Positions 41,520-50,239 of a stretch of 64,000 nucleotides of DNA are shown one piece after another. The translations under genes and the position numbers were made by a program. Position 1 is the first letter of the stretch. Every line of letters starts with the position of its first letter. This DNA is from J051 sp040289295 (GTDB taxonomy: Bacteria; Armatimonadota; Fimbriimonadia; Fimbriimonadales; ATM1). The stretch covers positions 47,952 through 111,951 of the forward strand of contig PSLA01000003.1 of assembly GCA_040289295.1 (NCBI GenBank). The letters are read 5' to 3'. A model generated the notes under the pieces. That model ran no database searches and had not been told where the DNA came from. It worked only from the letters and a program-made list of their open reading frames with translations.

Positions 41520-42157
41520 TGGAGCGAGACTCTTTCGGCGTCTTGCGTGTTGCCGTTTGGGCGGCTGCCTTGCTCGCGCTGGTGTCGGTTCTCTTTCTTT
41601 ACTGGCTGACGCAGGCGCGCCGCTCTAACGCCGTCTTGGCGCCGCCCACTGTCGAAGGGGGCGCGTCCCTGGGCACGGTGCCGGCCTTCGAGATGACCGA
41701 CCAGACGGGTAACCTGTTCAGCTCCGACGCTTTGAAAGGGAAAGTGTGGGTCGCGGAGTTCTTTTTCACCCGGTGCACCGGAGTGTGCCCTGTGATGAAC
41801 CGAAACATGGCGAAGGTGGTCGAAGCGCTGCAAAACTGGGAAGATTTCGCCGCCGTTTCGTTTACTGTGGATCCGAAGAACGACACGCCCCAGGTGCTGG
41901 CGGAATACGCCAAGCAGTTTGGGGCAGATGCAACAAAGTGGCATTTTTTGGCGGGGCGTAAGGAGGAGGTCGTGCGATTGTCTCGCGAAGGGTTCCTGCT
42001 GGGAACCAGCGAGGTCGCAGAGGAGTTCGTCCACAGCAACCGTTTCGTGTTGGTTGGACGAGATGGCAAAATTGAGGGCCACTACGTTGGGACCGACGAA
42101 GCCGAGGTGCACCAGCTGATCTCGGATGCGCTTCGCCTTCTCAGGGCTGAGGGATAG
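41516..42157 (+). CDS. SCO1/SenC copper chaperone (copy 1)
   Basis: 213 residues. One N-terminal membrane helix, then a thioredoxin-like domain with the copper ligands CTGVC (in FFFTRCTGVCPVMN) and the His in EEFVHSNRFVLVG. SCO1 delivers copper to the CuA site of oxidase subunit II. Starts at ATG 41516 in the stop of the COX3-like gene. The much longer open frame upstream is antisense to nothing conserved and was discarded. A second SCO1 is at 50723. Confidence 0.93.
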   Translation: MMERDSFGVLRVAVWAAALLALVSVLFLYWLTQARRSNAVLAPPTVEGGASLGTVPAFEMTDQTGNLFSSDALKGKVWVAEFFFTRCTGVCPVMNRNMAKVVEALQNWEDFAAVSFTVDPKNDTPQVLAEYAKQFGADATKWHFLAGRKEEVVRLSREGFLLGTSEVAEEFVHSNRFVLVGRDGKIEGHYVGTDEAEVHQLISDALRLLRAEG

Positions 42158-42599
42158 CCGGTTGGAGTGGCTGGACCGGCTGCCGACGCTGAACGCGCTG
42201 TTGAACCTGACGAGCGCCTGTTTGCTGGTCACAGGCTACTTCTTCATTCGCAGGCGGCGGATACCGCAGCATCGGCTCTGCATGTTAGGAGCACTCTCTG
42301 CTTCAACGTTGTTTCTCGTGGGGTACGTGACCTACCACTTTCATCAAGGGACGACGCGGTTCACCGGGGAGGGGATGGTTCGGCCCGTATACTTCGCTAT
42401 TCTGTTGACGCACACGGTGCTGGCGGCGGCGGTGGCGCCGATGGCTGTGATTACGGTGGTGTTGGCTTTCCGCGAGCGGTTCGACCGCCACCGGCGCCTG
42501 GCGCGCTGGACGCTTCCGATCTGGTTGTACGTGTCGGTGACGGGGGTTGTCGTCTACCTCTTCCTCTATTTGTGGTATCCTGTGCGGGCGAGTTCGTGA
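42126..42599 (+). CDS. DUF420 membrane protein, oxidase-linked
   Basis: 157 residues with four membrane helices. LPTLNALLNLTSACLLVTGYFFIRRRRIPQHRLCML and FLVGYVTYHFHQGTTRF, plus a late HTVLAAAVAP, place it in DUF420, which is regularly found with SCO1/ctaB and is implicated in oxidase assembly. Overlaps the SCO1 gene by 32 bp; ATG 42147-42149 region starts are not in frame, so 42126 is kept. Last gene of the ctaB operon. Confidence 0.85.
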   Translation: MRFAFSGLRDSRLEWLDRLPTLNALLNLTSACLLVTGYFFIRRRRIPQHRLCMLGALSASTLFLVGYVTYHFHQGTTRFTGEGMVRPVYFAILLTHTVLAAAVAPMAVITVVLAFRERFDRHRRLARWTLPIWLYVSVTGVVVYLFLYLWYPVRASS

Positions 42600-42619
42600 A
42601 AAATTTCACAAACTCGTAG

Positions 42620-42688
42620 CCGCTTACCGGTGAGCGCTTGACTTCTGACGCTGAATTGCGGTTAGATTAGGCGGCCTCCGGTAAGCGG
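42620..42688. promoter_or_regulatory. 11-bp inverted repeat bracketing the act operon promoter
   Basis: CCGCTTACCGG at 42620-42630 and its exact reverse complement CCGGTAAGCGG at 42678-42688, 47 bp apart, with the promoter between them. The left arm lies in the partial palindrome CTTACCGGTGAG. It could be a pair of operator half-sites (looping) or a hairpin in the leader DNA. Confidence 0.6.
42638..42667 (+). promoter_or_regulatory. Promoter of the alternative complex III/caa3 operon
   Basis: TTGACT (-35, 42638-42643), 18-bp spacer, TTAGAT (-10, 42662-42667). Predicted start about 42674, giving a leader of about 45 nt before actA. One of only two places in the window where a recognisable -35 was found. 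Confidence 0.55.
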
Positions 42689-42718
42689 GAGACTTGCAGA
42701 GACTCAGGACGCGCGCGG

Positions 42719-43369
42719 ATGCCACAGGTATTCAATGCAAAAAGCAACGTTCTCGCCAGAGCGACATTCTTGGTCGCTGGGTTGTTGCTTGTCGTAATCA
42801 TCCTCGCTGGGATGTACATGACTCCGTACACGCACCGAACTGGGATTGCGCTTGACCAGCCTGCACCGTTCAGTCATAAGCACCACGCGAAGGAACTCGG
42901 CATCGATTGTCGCTACTGTCATACCGGAGTCGAGGAGGCTCCTTATGCAGGCATCCCAGCGACCGAGGTGTGCATGACCTGCCACTCGCAGATTTGGACA
43001 AACAGCCCGCTTCTACTTCCGGTGCAAGAGAGCTATCTTAAAAAGATACCCCTGCGGTGGAACAAGGTCAACAAGGTTCCTGACTTCGTTTACTTTGACC
43101 ACAGTATCCACATTGACCGCGGCGTGTCGTGCTTCACGTGTCACGGCAACGTTACGGAGATGAATCTCACGTTCAAAACGAACGCGTTCGAGATGCTTTA
43201 CTGCTTAGACTGCCACCGCAACCCCGAGGAGTTCCTTCGGCCGACGGACCAAGTCTTCAACGCGAAGTATGAAGCGCCGCCGAACCAGAACGACCTGGGG
43301 CGTCGGTTGATGGAGCAGCACGCGATCGATACCAAGCAGCTCGAGAACTGCTGGGTGTGTCACAGGTAG
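42719..43369 (+). CDS. actA: Alternative complex III subunit ActA, pentaheme cytochrome c
   Basis: 216 residues. An N-terminal membrane anchor (ATFLVAGLLLVVIILAGMYM) and five CxxCH heme sites: CRYCH, CMTCH, CFTCH, CLDCH and CWVCH. This is the standard heme count for ActA, which passes electrons from the menaquinol-oxidising complex to the oxidase. Additional His residues (SHKHHAKELG, YFDHSIHID) supply distal ligands. First gene of the 12.5-kb respiratory operon. Confidence 0.95.
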   Translation: MPQVFNAKSNVLARATFLVAGLLLVVIILAGMYMTPYTHRTGIALDQPAPFSHKHHAKELGIDCRYCHTGVEEAPYAGIPATEVCMTCHSQIWTNSPLLLPVQESYLKKIPLRWNKVNKVPDFVYFDHSIHIDRGVSCFTCHGNVTEMNLTFKTNAFEMLYCLDCHRNPEEFLRPTDQVFNAKYEAPPNQNDLGRRLMEQHAIDTKQLENCWVCHR

Positions 43370-43393
43370 CGCCGATGGAGAGAGGTAAGGCCC

Positions 43394-46300
43394 ATGGAGA
43401 AAGGTAATAAGGTGAACCCGGCCGACGAAACGAGGGGACCGAGCAAGATGCCGGAGCCGAGGCGCGTTACCATCTCGGAACTGCGCGATCGCCTCAAGAA
43501 CGGCGATCCGGGTGTGTGGCGAAGCCTTGAGGAGATCGCCGACGACGAAGAGGTCAAAGCTTTCCTCGATCAGGAGTTCCCGCGGCACACGGCTCCGTGG
43601 ATGGGCGAGATGGACCGCCGCCAGTTTCTTCGGTTGGCAGGCGCTTCGCTCGCCCTCGCGGGGTTGGCGGGCTGTCGGATTCGACCGATCAAAGAGATCG
43701 TCCCGTACGTCAAGGCGCCGGAGAACCTCGTTCCGGGCATTCCGAAGTTCTATGCAACAGCGTTGACCCTCGGAGGATACGCGACCGGCGTTCTCGTTGA
43801 GAGCCACGAAGGGCGCCCGACCAAGGTGGAGGGGAACCCGGAGCACCCGGCGAGCCTCGGCTCGACGAACGCCCTCACGCAGGCGATGATTCTCGAATTG
43901 TACGACCCGGATCGCTCGCAAGCATTGACACGCGACGGCAGGTACGTGACTCCGGCTACGTTCGAGTCAGACGTGAAGGCGAGGCTGCGCCGTCAAATCG
44001 CGACGGGCGGCGACGGGATTCGGTTCCTCTCGCCCTCCGGATCGTCGCCGACAGTGGAGCGGCTGTTCGCTCGGTTGCAAGAGCGCTATCCGAAACTGAG
44101 ACGTCACTACTGGGACGCGGTGCACAGAGACTCGGTTTACGAGGGCGCGCGCCTTTCGTTCGGGCGTCCGCTCGAGCCGGTGTATCGGCTGGATCGCGCA
44201 AACGTGATCGTAAGCCTGGACGGGGACTTTCTGTTCGAGGGGCCGGGTTCGGTGCGATACTCGCGTGACTTTGCCGATAGGCGCCGGGTTCGGAAGAACT
44301 CCCCAGCCATGAACCGCTTGTACGTCGTGGAGAGCACGATGAGCGTAACCGGTGGCATGGCGGACCACCGGCTTGCGTTGCGGCCGTCGGAAGTCGAGGC
44401 GTTCGCTGCTGCGTTGCGTTCCGCAATTCGGGACGGGGCTTCCGGCTCAGACGCTCACGGCGCCTTTCTGTCCGCTGTGGCGCAGGACCTTATCGCAAAT
44501 CGTGGGGCGAGCGTTGTCATCGCCGGCGAAAGCCAGCCGGCGGCGGTGCACGCGTTGGTGAACGAGATCAACGCCTTGCTCGGCAACTACGGGTCCACGG
44601 TGCAGTGGATCGAGCCTGTTGTCAACCCCGAGAGCCGCTTAGAGTCTATTCGTGAGTTGACCGCCGACCTGCAAGATGGGAAGGTCGAGATGCTCTTCAT
44701 CCTGGAGGGTAATCCTGTCTACGATGCGCCAGTCGATTTGCAGTTCGGCGAAGCGGTTCGGCGAGCGGGTTTTTCTGTGCGATTGGGCTTGTACGAAGAC
44801 GAGACGAGCGCCCGCTGTCGATATCACATTCCGATGGCGCATGAGCTGGAGTCGTGGGGTGACTCGCGCGCATTCGACGGCACTGCGAGCATCCAGCAGC
44901 CGCTGATCGAGCCGCTCTACAACGGTGTTTCTCCAATCAAATTGCTTGCGATGCTGTTAGGCGACGAACGCTCGGAGCGCGAGATCGTGAAAGAGACGTG
45001 GCAGCTTGCCGGGCTTGGGGGAAGCGCGTTCGACGACGTCTGGAGCGCAACTCTGTCAAAGGGCGTGGTACCGAACAGTGCGTTCGTTGCGGAAGACGTC
45101 TCCGTGAGCCCGTTCACTGCCGCGACGAGCCGAGCGTCATCGTCCCTTGAGGTTCGCTTCAAGCCGGATCCAACGGTTTTCGACGGGCGCTTTTCGAACA
45201 GCCCATGGTTGCAGGAGCTACCGAAGCCGTTCCTTCAGGCCACTTGGGACAACGTGATGATGGTTAGCCCGAGGACAGCTGAGCGGCTCGGCATCGAGAT
45301 TGACCTAAGCGCAGTGGTTGTGGGTGGGCTTGCGCCCGTTGCTGAGTTGACTGTGGGCGGGCGAAAGGTAAAGGGTCCCGTCTGGATCGTTCCTGGCCAC
45401 CCGGACGACACGGTGACGGTGACGCTTGGCTATGGACGCGAGCTTGCAGGACGCGTTGGCAACGGCGCCGGCTTCAACGCTTGCCAGATTCGCGCTCAGG
45501 AAGGGAGCTGGTTCGCCCCAGCGTCGCTTGCACTGACCGGCGAAAAGGCTCAGATCGCGCTGACGCAGCACCATTACTCGATGGAGAATCGCGGCATCGT
45601 TCACGAGATGGAGATCGGCGAGTACGGCCACGAGGAGCACGACGCCGCGCATGAGGAGATGAGCCTCTATCCGGACCGTGAGTACGACGGCAACAAGTGG
45701 GCGATGGTGATTGACACGACGCTGTGCACAGGCTGCAATGCTTGCGTCGCAGCTTGCGTGGCGGAGAACAACATTGCAACGGTCGGCAAGGACCAGGTCA
45801 TCCGCAGTCGCGAGATGCATTGGATTCGCATCGACCGCTACTTCGATGACCTTGACAACCCTCGCTATGTGCACGTGCCAGTGCCATGCATGCAGTGCGA
45901 GAACGCTCCTTGCGAGGTCGTTTGTCCGGTCGCGGCGACGACGCACGACGGCGAAGGGCTGAACATGATGGTTTACAACCGCTGCGTAGGCACGCGGTAC
46001 TGCTCGAACAACTGCCCTTACAAGGTTCGGCGCTTTAACTTTTACAAGTACACGCTTTACCCGGGTACCTGGGACGAGGAAACGCCAGTAACGAAGTTGC
46101 TTCGCAACCCGAACGTTACCGTCCGCGGTCGTGGCGTGATGGAGAAGTGCACTTACTGCGTGCAACGCATCAGCGCTGCGCGTCGTCGCGCAAAGAAGGA
46201 AGGTCGCCCGATTCGGGACGGCGAAGTCGTTACCGCATGCCAAGCGGCGTGTCCAACGCAGGCGATTGTGTTTGGAAATTGGAACGACCCGAACGCACGT

Positions 46301-46423
46301 GTAACGGCGGAGAAGACAGAACCCCACCACTACGTCCTCATGGAAGAGTTGAACACTCGACCGCGCACGGGCTACTTGCCTAGGTTCCGCAATCCCAACC
46401 CAGCTTTAAAGGAGGCTCGCTGA
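43394..46423 (+). CDS. actB: Alternative complex III subunit ActB (molybdopterin-oxidoreductase-like plus iron-sulfur domain)
   Basis: 1009 residues. A Tat-type signal (RRQFLR at 75-80, then a hydrophobic stretch ending in a Cys) follows a hydrophilic leader. Residues about 85-740 are a molybdopterin-oxidoreductase fold without cofactor ligands, as known for ActB1. From about 775 a ferredoxin-like ActB2 part has CTGCNACVAAC, CMQCENAPCEVVCP, CSNNCPY, CTYC and CQAACPTQAI motifs for [4Fe-4S]/[3Fe-4S] clusters. The two parts are separate proteins in some relatives and fused here. Faces the periplasm. Confidence 0.95.
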   Translation: MEKGNKVNPADETRGPSKMPEPRRVTISELRDRLKNGDPGVWRSLEEIADDEEVKAFLDQEFPRHTAPWMGEMDRRQFLRLAGASLALAGLAGCRIRPIKEIVPYVKAPENLVPGIPKFYATALTLGGYATGVLVESHEGRPTKVEGNPEHPASLGSTNALTQAMILELYDPDRSQALTRDGRYVTPATFESDVKARLRRQIATGGDGIRFLSPSGSSPTVERLFARLQERYPKLRRHYWDAVHRDSVYEGARLSFGRPLEPVYRLDRANVIVSLDGDFLFEGPGSVRYSRDFADRRRVRKNSPAMNRLYVVESTMSVTGGMADHRLALRPSEVEAFAAALRSAIRDGASGSDAHGAFLSAVAQDLIANRGASVVIAGESQPAAVHALVNEINALLGNYGSTVQWIEPVVNPESRLESIRELTADLQDGKVEMLFILEGNPVYDAPVDLQFGEAVRRAGFSVRLGLYEDETSARCRYHIPMAHELESWGDSRAFDGTASIQQPLIEPLYNGVSPIKLLAMLLGDERSEREIVKETWQLAGLGGSAFDDVWSATLSKGVVPNSAFVAEDVSVSPFTAATSRASSSLEVRFKPDPTVFDGRFSNSPWLQELPKPFLQATWDNVMMVSPRTAERLGIEIDLSAVVVGGLAPVAELTVGGRKVKGPVWIVPGHPDDTVTVTLGYGRELAGRVGNGAGFNACQIRAQEGSWFAPASLALTGEKAQIALTQHHYSMENRGIVHEMEIGEYGHEEHDAAHEEMSLYPDREYDGNKWAMVIDTTLCTGCNACVAACVAENNIATVGKDQVIRSREMHWIRIDRYFDDLDNPRYVHVPVPCMQCENAPCEVVCPVAATTHDGEGLNMMVYNRCVGTRYCSNNCPYKVRRFNFYKYTLYPGTWDEETPVTKLLRNPNVTVRGRGVMEKCTYCVQRISAARRRAKKEGRPIRDGEVVTACQAACPTQAIVFGNWNDPNARVTAEKTEPHHYVLMEELNTRPRTGYLPRFRNPNPALKEAR

Positions 46424-47830
46424 GTGAGTCAGGTTGTGCACGATCAAGAGGTTTCGGATACCGGGCAAGAGCAACTGATCAGCGCGGAGCACTCGAACGC
46501 GTCGCTGACCTCGAAGATTGGCGACATCGTTCTGAAGCAACCTTCGCCCAAGCAGTGGTTCGTGGCTCTGGGTTTCGGGCTGATAGGGCTTTCGGGTCTA
46601 CTCGTTTCGATCGCGTGGTTGCTGTACAAGGGTGTCGGCATCTGGGGAGTCAACATCCCGGTGGGTTGGGGCTTCGCGATCATCAACTTCGTCTGGTGGA
46701 TCGGTATCGGTCACGCCGGAACCCTGATCTCGGCGATTCTGTTGCTGATGCGGCAGCGCTGGCGAACTTCCATTAACCGCCTGGCTGAGACGATGACGCT
46801 GTTTGCGGTCATGTGCGCCGGAATGTTCCCGCTGTTACACCTCGGTCGCCCGTGGATATTCTATTGGCTGTTCCCCTATCCCAACGCTTTGGGGCTGTGG
46901 CCGAACTTTCGCAGCCCGCTTGTGTGGGACGTGTTCGCGGTTTCGACGTACTTCACGGTCTCGCTGGTCTTTTGGTATGTTGGCTTGATTCCGGACCTTG
47001 CGTCGCTGCGCGACCGCGCGAAGAAGCGAATCGTCCAAGTTGCGATGGGCTTTCTTGCGCTTGGCTGGCGCGGGTCGGCTTCTCACTGGTACCGATACGA
47101 GTCCGCCTACTTACTGCTGGCTGGACTTTCGACGCCGTTGGTTGTTTCCGTGCACTCGATCGTGTCTTTTGACTTTGCTGTTTCGATCATCCCGGGTTGG
47201 CACACGACGATCTTCCCGCCGTACTTCGTTGCCGGTGCCGTTTATTCAGGCTTTGCAATGGTTCTAACCATCGTCATCCCGCTGCGGTCGTGGTACAAGT
47301 TGCGAGACCTCATCACGATTGACCATCTCGATTGGATGGCTCGCATTACGTTGGTGACGGGCCTCATCGTGTTTTACGGCTATTTAACGGAGATCTTCTA
47401 CGCGTGGTACAGCGGGAACGTGTTCGAGTCGTTTATGATGGCGAACCGAATGGCGGGGCCCTACAGCCCGTTGTATTGGTCGCTGATTTTCTGCAACGGC
47501 ATCGCTCCGCAGATTCTTTGGTGGCGCGCAGCGAGGAGAAACATTATCGTGCTCTTCGCGATGAGTCTCATCGTGAACATCGGAATGTGGCTGGAGCGGT
47601 TCATCATCGTCGTCACAAGCCTGCACGCCGACTTTATGCCGTCGTCGTGGGACATGTACACGCCAACGTTTTGGGACATATTGACGTACGTCGGCACGAT
47701 CGGCTTCTTCCTAACGGGCATGGTGCTGTTCGTCAGGCTTCTACCTGCGATTCCGATTGCCGAGATGAAGCACCTTCTGCACCAGAAGATGCACGGGCAC
47801 TCTCACGAACCCGAGGAGGCAAAAGCGTAG
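46424..47830 (+). CDS. actC: Alternative complex III subunit ActC (NrfD-like quinol-binding membrane protein)
   Basis: 468 residues with about ten membrane helices. WGFAIINFVWWIGIGHAGTLISAILLL, FPLLHLGRPWIFYWLFPYPN and SVHSIVSFDFAVSIIPGWHTTIFPPYFVAGAVYSG (read as family landmarks) are characteristic of ActC/PSR-C proteins that bind menaquinol. The C-terminus is His/Glu-rich (LLHQKMHGHSHEPEE). Starts with GTG immediately after the actB stop. Forms the quinol-oxidising membrane core with ActF. Confidence 0.95.
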   Translation: MSQVVHDQEVSDTGQEQLISAEHSNASLTSKIGDIVLKQPSPKQWFVALGFGLIGLSGLLVSIAWLLYKGVGIWGVNIPVGWGFAIINFVWWIGIGHAGTLISAILLLMRQRWRTSINRLAETMTLFAVMCAGMFPLLHLGRPWIFYWLFPYPNALGLWPNFRSPLVWDVFAVSTYFTVSLVFWYVGLIPDLASLRDRAKKRIVQVAMGFLALGWRGSASHWYRYESAYLLLAGLSTPLVVSVHSIVSFDFAVSIIPGWHTTIFPPYFVAGAVYSGFAMVLTIVIPLRSWYKLRDLITIDHLDWMARITLVTGLIVFYGYLTEIFYAWYSGNVFESFMMANRMAGPYSPLYWSLIFCNGIAPQILWWRAARRNIIVLFAMSLIVNIGMWLERFIIVVTSLHADFMPSSWDMYTPTFWDILTYVGTIGFFLTGMVLFVRLLPAIPIAEMKHLLHQKMHGHSHEPEEAKA

Positions 47831-48385
47831 ATGGCACACTATCCCACCGTCATCGAACCGAAACTGCGGGGCTTTACGGCGCACTACTCGACGCCCGAGG
47901 AACTTATCGAGGCGGCGAAGAAGGCGCGCGAGGTTGGGTACTCTCGGCTTGACGCGCTTACCCCATACGCGGTTGAGGGGCTTGTCGAAGTGCTCGGTCA
48001 GCGAGACGACAGGGTGCCGAAGATCGTCCTCACCTTCGGCGTACTTGGCGCGCTCGGCGGCTTTGCGTTGCAGACTTACGTGTCCGTGTTCGACTATCCG
48101 ATGAACATCGGCGGCAGGCCAAATTTGAGTTGGCCTTCCTTCATACCCATCACGTTTGAATGCGGCGTGCTTGCAGCGGCGCTCAGCGCGCTGATCGGCA
48201 TGCTGATGCTGAATGGGTTGCCGCGCCCCCATCACCCGGTCTTCGATGCGCCCGAGATCGAGCGCGCGACCGATGACCGCTTCGTGTTGTTCATCGAGTC
48301 GGAGGACCCGCAGTTCAACGCCGGCGAGACGCGAGAGTTCCTCAAAGGAACTGGTGCTCTCTCCGTGCAGGAGGTGATTTCGTGA
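47831..48385 (+). CDS. actD: Alternative complex III subunit ActD (DUF3341)
   Basis: 184 residues. GFTAHYSTPEELIEAAKKARE, LDALTPYAVEGL, two membrane helices (IVLTFGVLGALGGFAL; ECGVLAAALSALIGML) and the motif GLPRPHHPVFDAPEIERAT are DUF3341/ActD landmarks. It is a peripheral cytoplasmic cap with two helices. Abuts actC (0 bp) and overlaps actE (4 bp). Confidence 0.94.
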   Translation: MAHYPTVIEPKLRGFTAHYSTPEELIEAAKKAREVGYSRLDALTPYAVEGLVEVLGQRDDRVPKIVLTFGVLGALGGFALQTYVSVFDYPMNIGGRPNLSWPSFIPITFECGVLAAALSALIGMLMLNGLPRPHHPVFDAPEIERATDDRFVLFIESEDPQFNAGETREFLKGTGALSVQEVIS

Positions 48386-49047
48386 AGCGCCTTGGGTTGC
48401 TCTCGGTGTGCCTCGTGGGAATGCTGCCGATTGTCAGCGGCTGCCACCAAGACATGTACGACCAGCCGCGTGTGAACCCGCTGGCTTCCAGTGACCTGTT
48501 CGAGGACGGCAGCGCCGCGCGCGTTCCGCCCGAAGGCACGGTGGCGACGAACGACTATGTCGCTGACAAGCTCTTCGCCGATGGCTTGGAGAACGGCGGA
48601 CTCGCGACGCGCTTCCCCTACCCCGTTACCAAGGCGATGCTGGAGCGAGGTCGGAGCCGCTACAACGTGTTTTGTTTGCCATGCCACGGTGAGGCAGGAT
48701 TCGGCGACGGCATGATCGTCCAGCGGGGTTACGCTCAGCCGAAGTCGTTCCACTTGGAGGAGCTGCGGGCCAAGGTGCCTGGTTACTACTACCGCGTAAT
48801 GGTCGAAGGAACAGAGCGCCTGACCGGCCGACCGTTCCTCACGCCGAACGCGAAGACGGTGGGCGAAGGCGACATGGTGCACCCGGTTTTGGGGAAGAAC
48901 ATGAAGATCGAGGATCGCTGGGCAATAGTTGCTTACATCTACGCGCTACAAAAGAGCCAGCGCGTGCCGCGCACCGAACTTTCGCCCTCTGACCTGGAGC
49001 AACTGTCTCGGCCCGCTGAACAAGGAGGCTTCAACGGTGGACACTAA
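48382..49047 (+). CDS. actE: Alternative complex III subunit ActE, monoheme cytochrome c lipoprotein
   Basis: 221 residues. Lipoprotein signal LLSVCLVGMLPIVSGC. One heme site CLPCH (C98, C101, H102) in RGRSRYNVFCLPCHGEAGFG, the distal Met in YAQPKSFH/GEGDMVHPVLGKNMK region, and ALQKSQ near the end, all typical of ActE. Starts with GTG overlapping actD. Electron carrier between ActA and the oxidase subunit II cytochrome domain. Confidence 0.94.
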   Translation: MKRLGLLSVCLVGMLPIVSGCHQDMYDQPRVNPLASSDLFEDGSAARVPPEGTVATNDYVADKLFADGLENGGLATRFPYPVTKAMLERGRSRYNVFCLPCHGEAGFGDGMIVQRGYAQPKSFHLEELRAKVPGYYYRVMVEGTERLTGRPFLTPNAKTVGEGDMVHPVLGKNMKIEDRWAIVAYIYALQKSQRVPRTELSPSDLEQLSRPAEQGGFNGGH

Positions 49048-50239
49048 CGGAAGAACTGGCCGCGAAGTTCTGGGCGGCTTAGGCACGCTAACCGCCATCG
49101 GCGTCGGGATGGGAATCGTCGGCTTAGGCGCCTGGTTTGCGGCGTACAACCAGGACCAGGCGGTCGCGTGGGGCAGTTACCTCTTCGCTTTCGTGCTGTG
49201 GTCTGTGGTTTCGCTTGGGTGCCTTGCTCTTGTCATCTTGCAGAACGTGACGAAGGGTCGATGGGGGCACGCCCTTGTCCGTTTTTGGGAAGCGGGCGCG
49301 ATGATGCTGCCGTATCTGGTGGTCATTGCGTTGCCGATGTTTCTTGTTGGCTACAAGTGGGTGTATCCGTGGGCGGACCCCGCAAAGGTTGCAGCGGACC
49401 ATGCGCTGCAGGCAAAGCAATTCGTGATGACGCCTGGCTTCACATTGGCGCGAGTGGTGTTGGTGTTCGTCGTGTGGATGCTCATCCTGCTGGTGCTTCG
49501 ATCGCTTTCGAGACGGCAGGACCAGACGGGTAACGCGATGTTGGCGCGCACGAGGGTGAACGTCGCAGGGCCTGCGGCGGTGTTCTTCGTGCTTACCGTT
49601 ACGTTGGCGGCGACCGACTGGGTGATGTCACTCGAGCCGCACTGGTACTCAACCATCTTCGGTCTGCTCTTCACGGTTGGCGCTGCGCTCACGGCGATGG
49701 CGCTGGGCACCATTTATCTTGCCACGGTCCGCGATCGCGAACCTTACTCTGGTGCGCTCTATGAGAAGCAGTGGCGAGACCTTGGCAACCTACTCCTAAC
49801 CTTGACGATCCTCTGGGCATACATGGCCTTTTCGCAATACCTGATCATTTGGAGCGGCAACTTGCCTGAGGAGATCGTTTATTACGTCAAGCGGCAAGAG
49901 GGCATATGGTCGAATGTAGGCGCCGTGCTGGTGTTTCTGCACTTCCTTGTGCCGTTTTTCATTTTCCTGTCCAGTTTGGTTAAGACTCGGCCGCAATTAT
50001 TGCGCTTCGCTGCTCTGTATTTGCTTGTCGTGCACTTCGTTGATGTGATGTGGATGGTTCTGCCATCGCTGGGGCGCGAGGGAGGTGCGGTGCACTGGGC
50101 GGATTTCGCCGCCGCGGCAGGCATTGGCGGGTTCTGGATCGCAGGAATGGCGCTCGTGCTTGCGAAGACGCCGCTTATCCCGAAGTTCGATCCGCACGCC
50201 GACCAACTTGAAGCGAGGGAGGTAGCAAAACATGCATGA
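49037..50239 (+). CDS. actF: Alternative complex III subunit ActF (second NrfD-like membrane protein)
   Basis: 400 residues with ten membrane helices. GRWGHALVRFWEAGAMMLPYLV, LAATDWVMSLEPHWYSTIFGL and WAYMAFSQYLIIWSGNLPEEI are ActF landmarks. GTG 49037 was chosen because AAGGAGG lies 8 nt upstream inside the end of actE, which it overlaps by 11 bp. It pairs with ActC in the membrane. Confidence 0.94.
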   Translation: MDTNGRTGREVLGGLGTLTAIGVGMGIVGLGAWFAAYNQDQAVAWGSYLFAFVLWSVVSLGCLALVILQNVTKGRWGHALVRFWEAGAMMLPYLVVIALPMFLVGYKWVYPWADPAKVAADHALQAKQFVMTPGFTLARVVLVFVVWMLILLVLRSLSRRQDQTGNAMLARTRVNVAGPAAVFFVLTVTLAATDWVMSLEPHWYSTIFGLLFTVGAALTAMALGTIYLATVRDREPYSGALYEKQWRDLGNLLLTLTILWAYMAFSQYLIIWSGNLPEEIVYYVKRQEGIWSNVGAVLVFLHFLVPFFIFLSSLVKTRPQLLRFAALYLLVVHFVDVMWMVLPSLGREGGAVHWADFAAAAGIGGFWIAGMALVLAKTPLIPKFDPHADQLEAREVAKHA

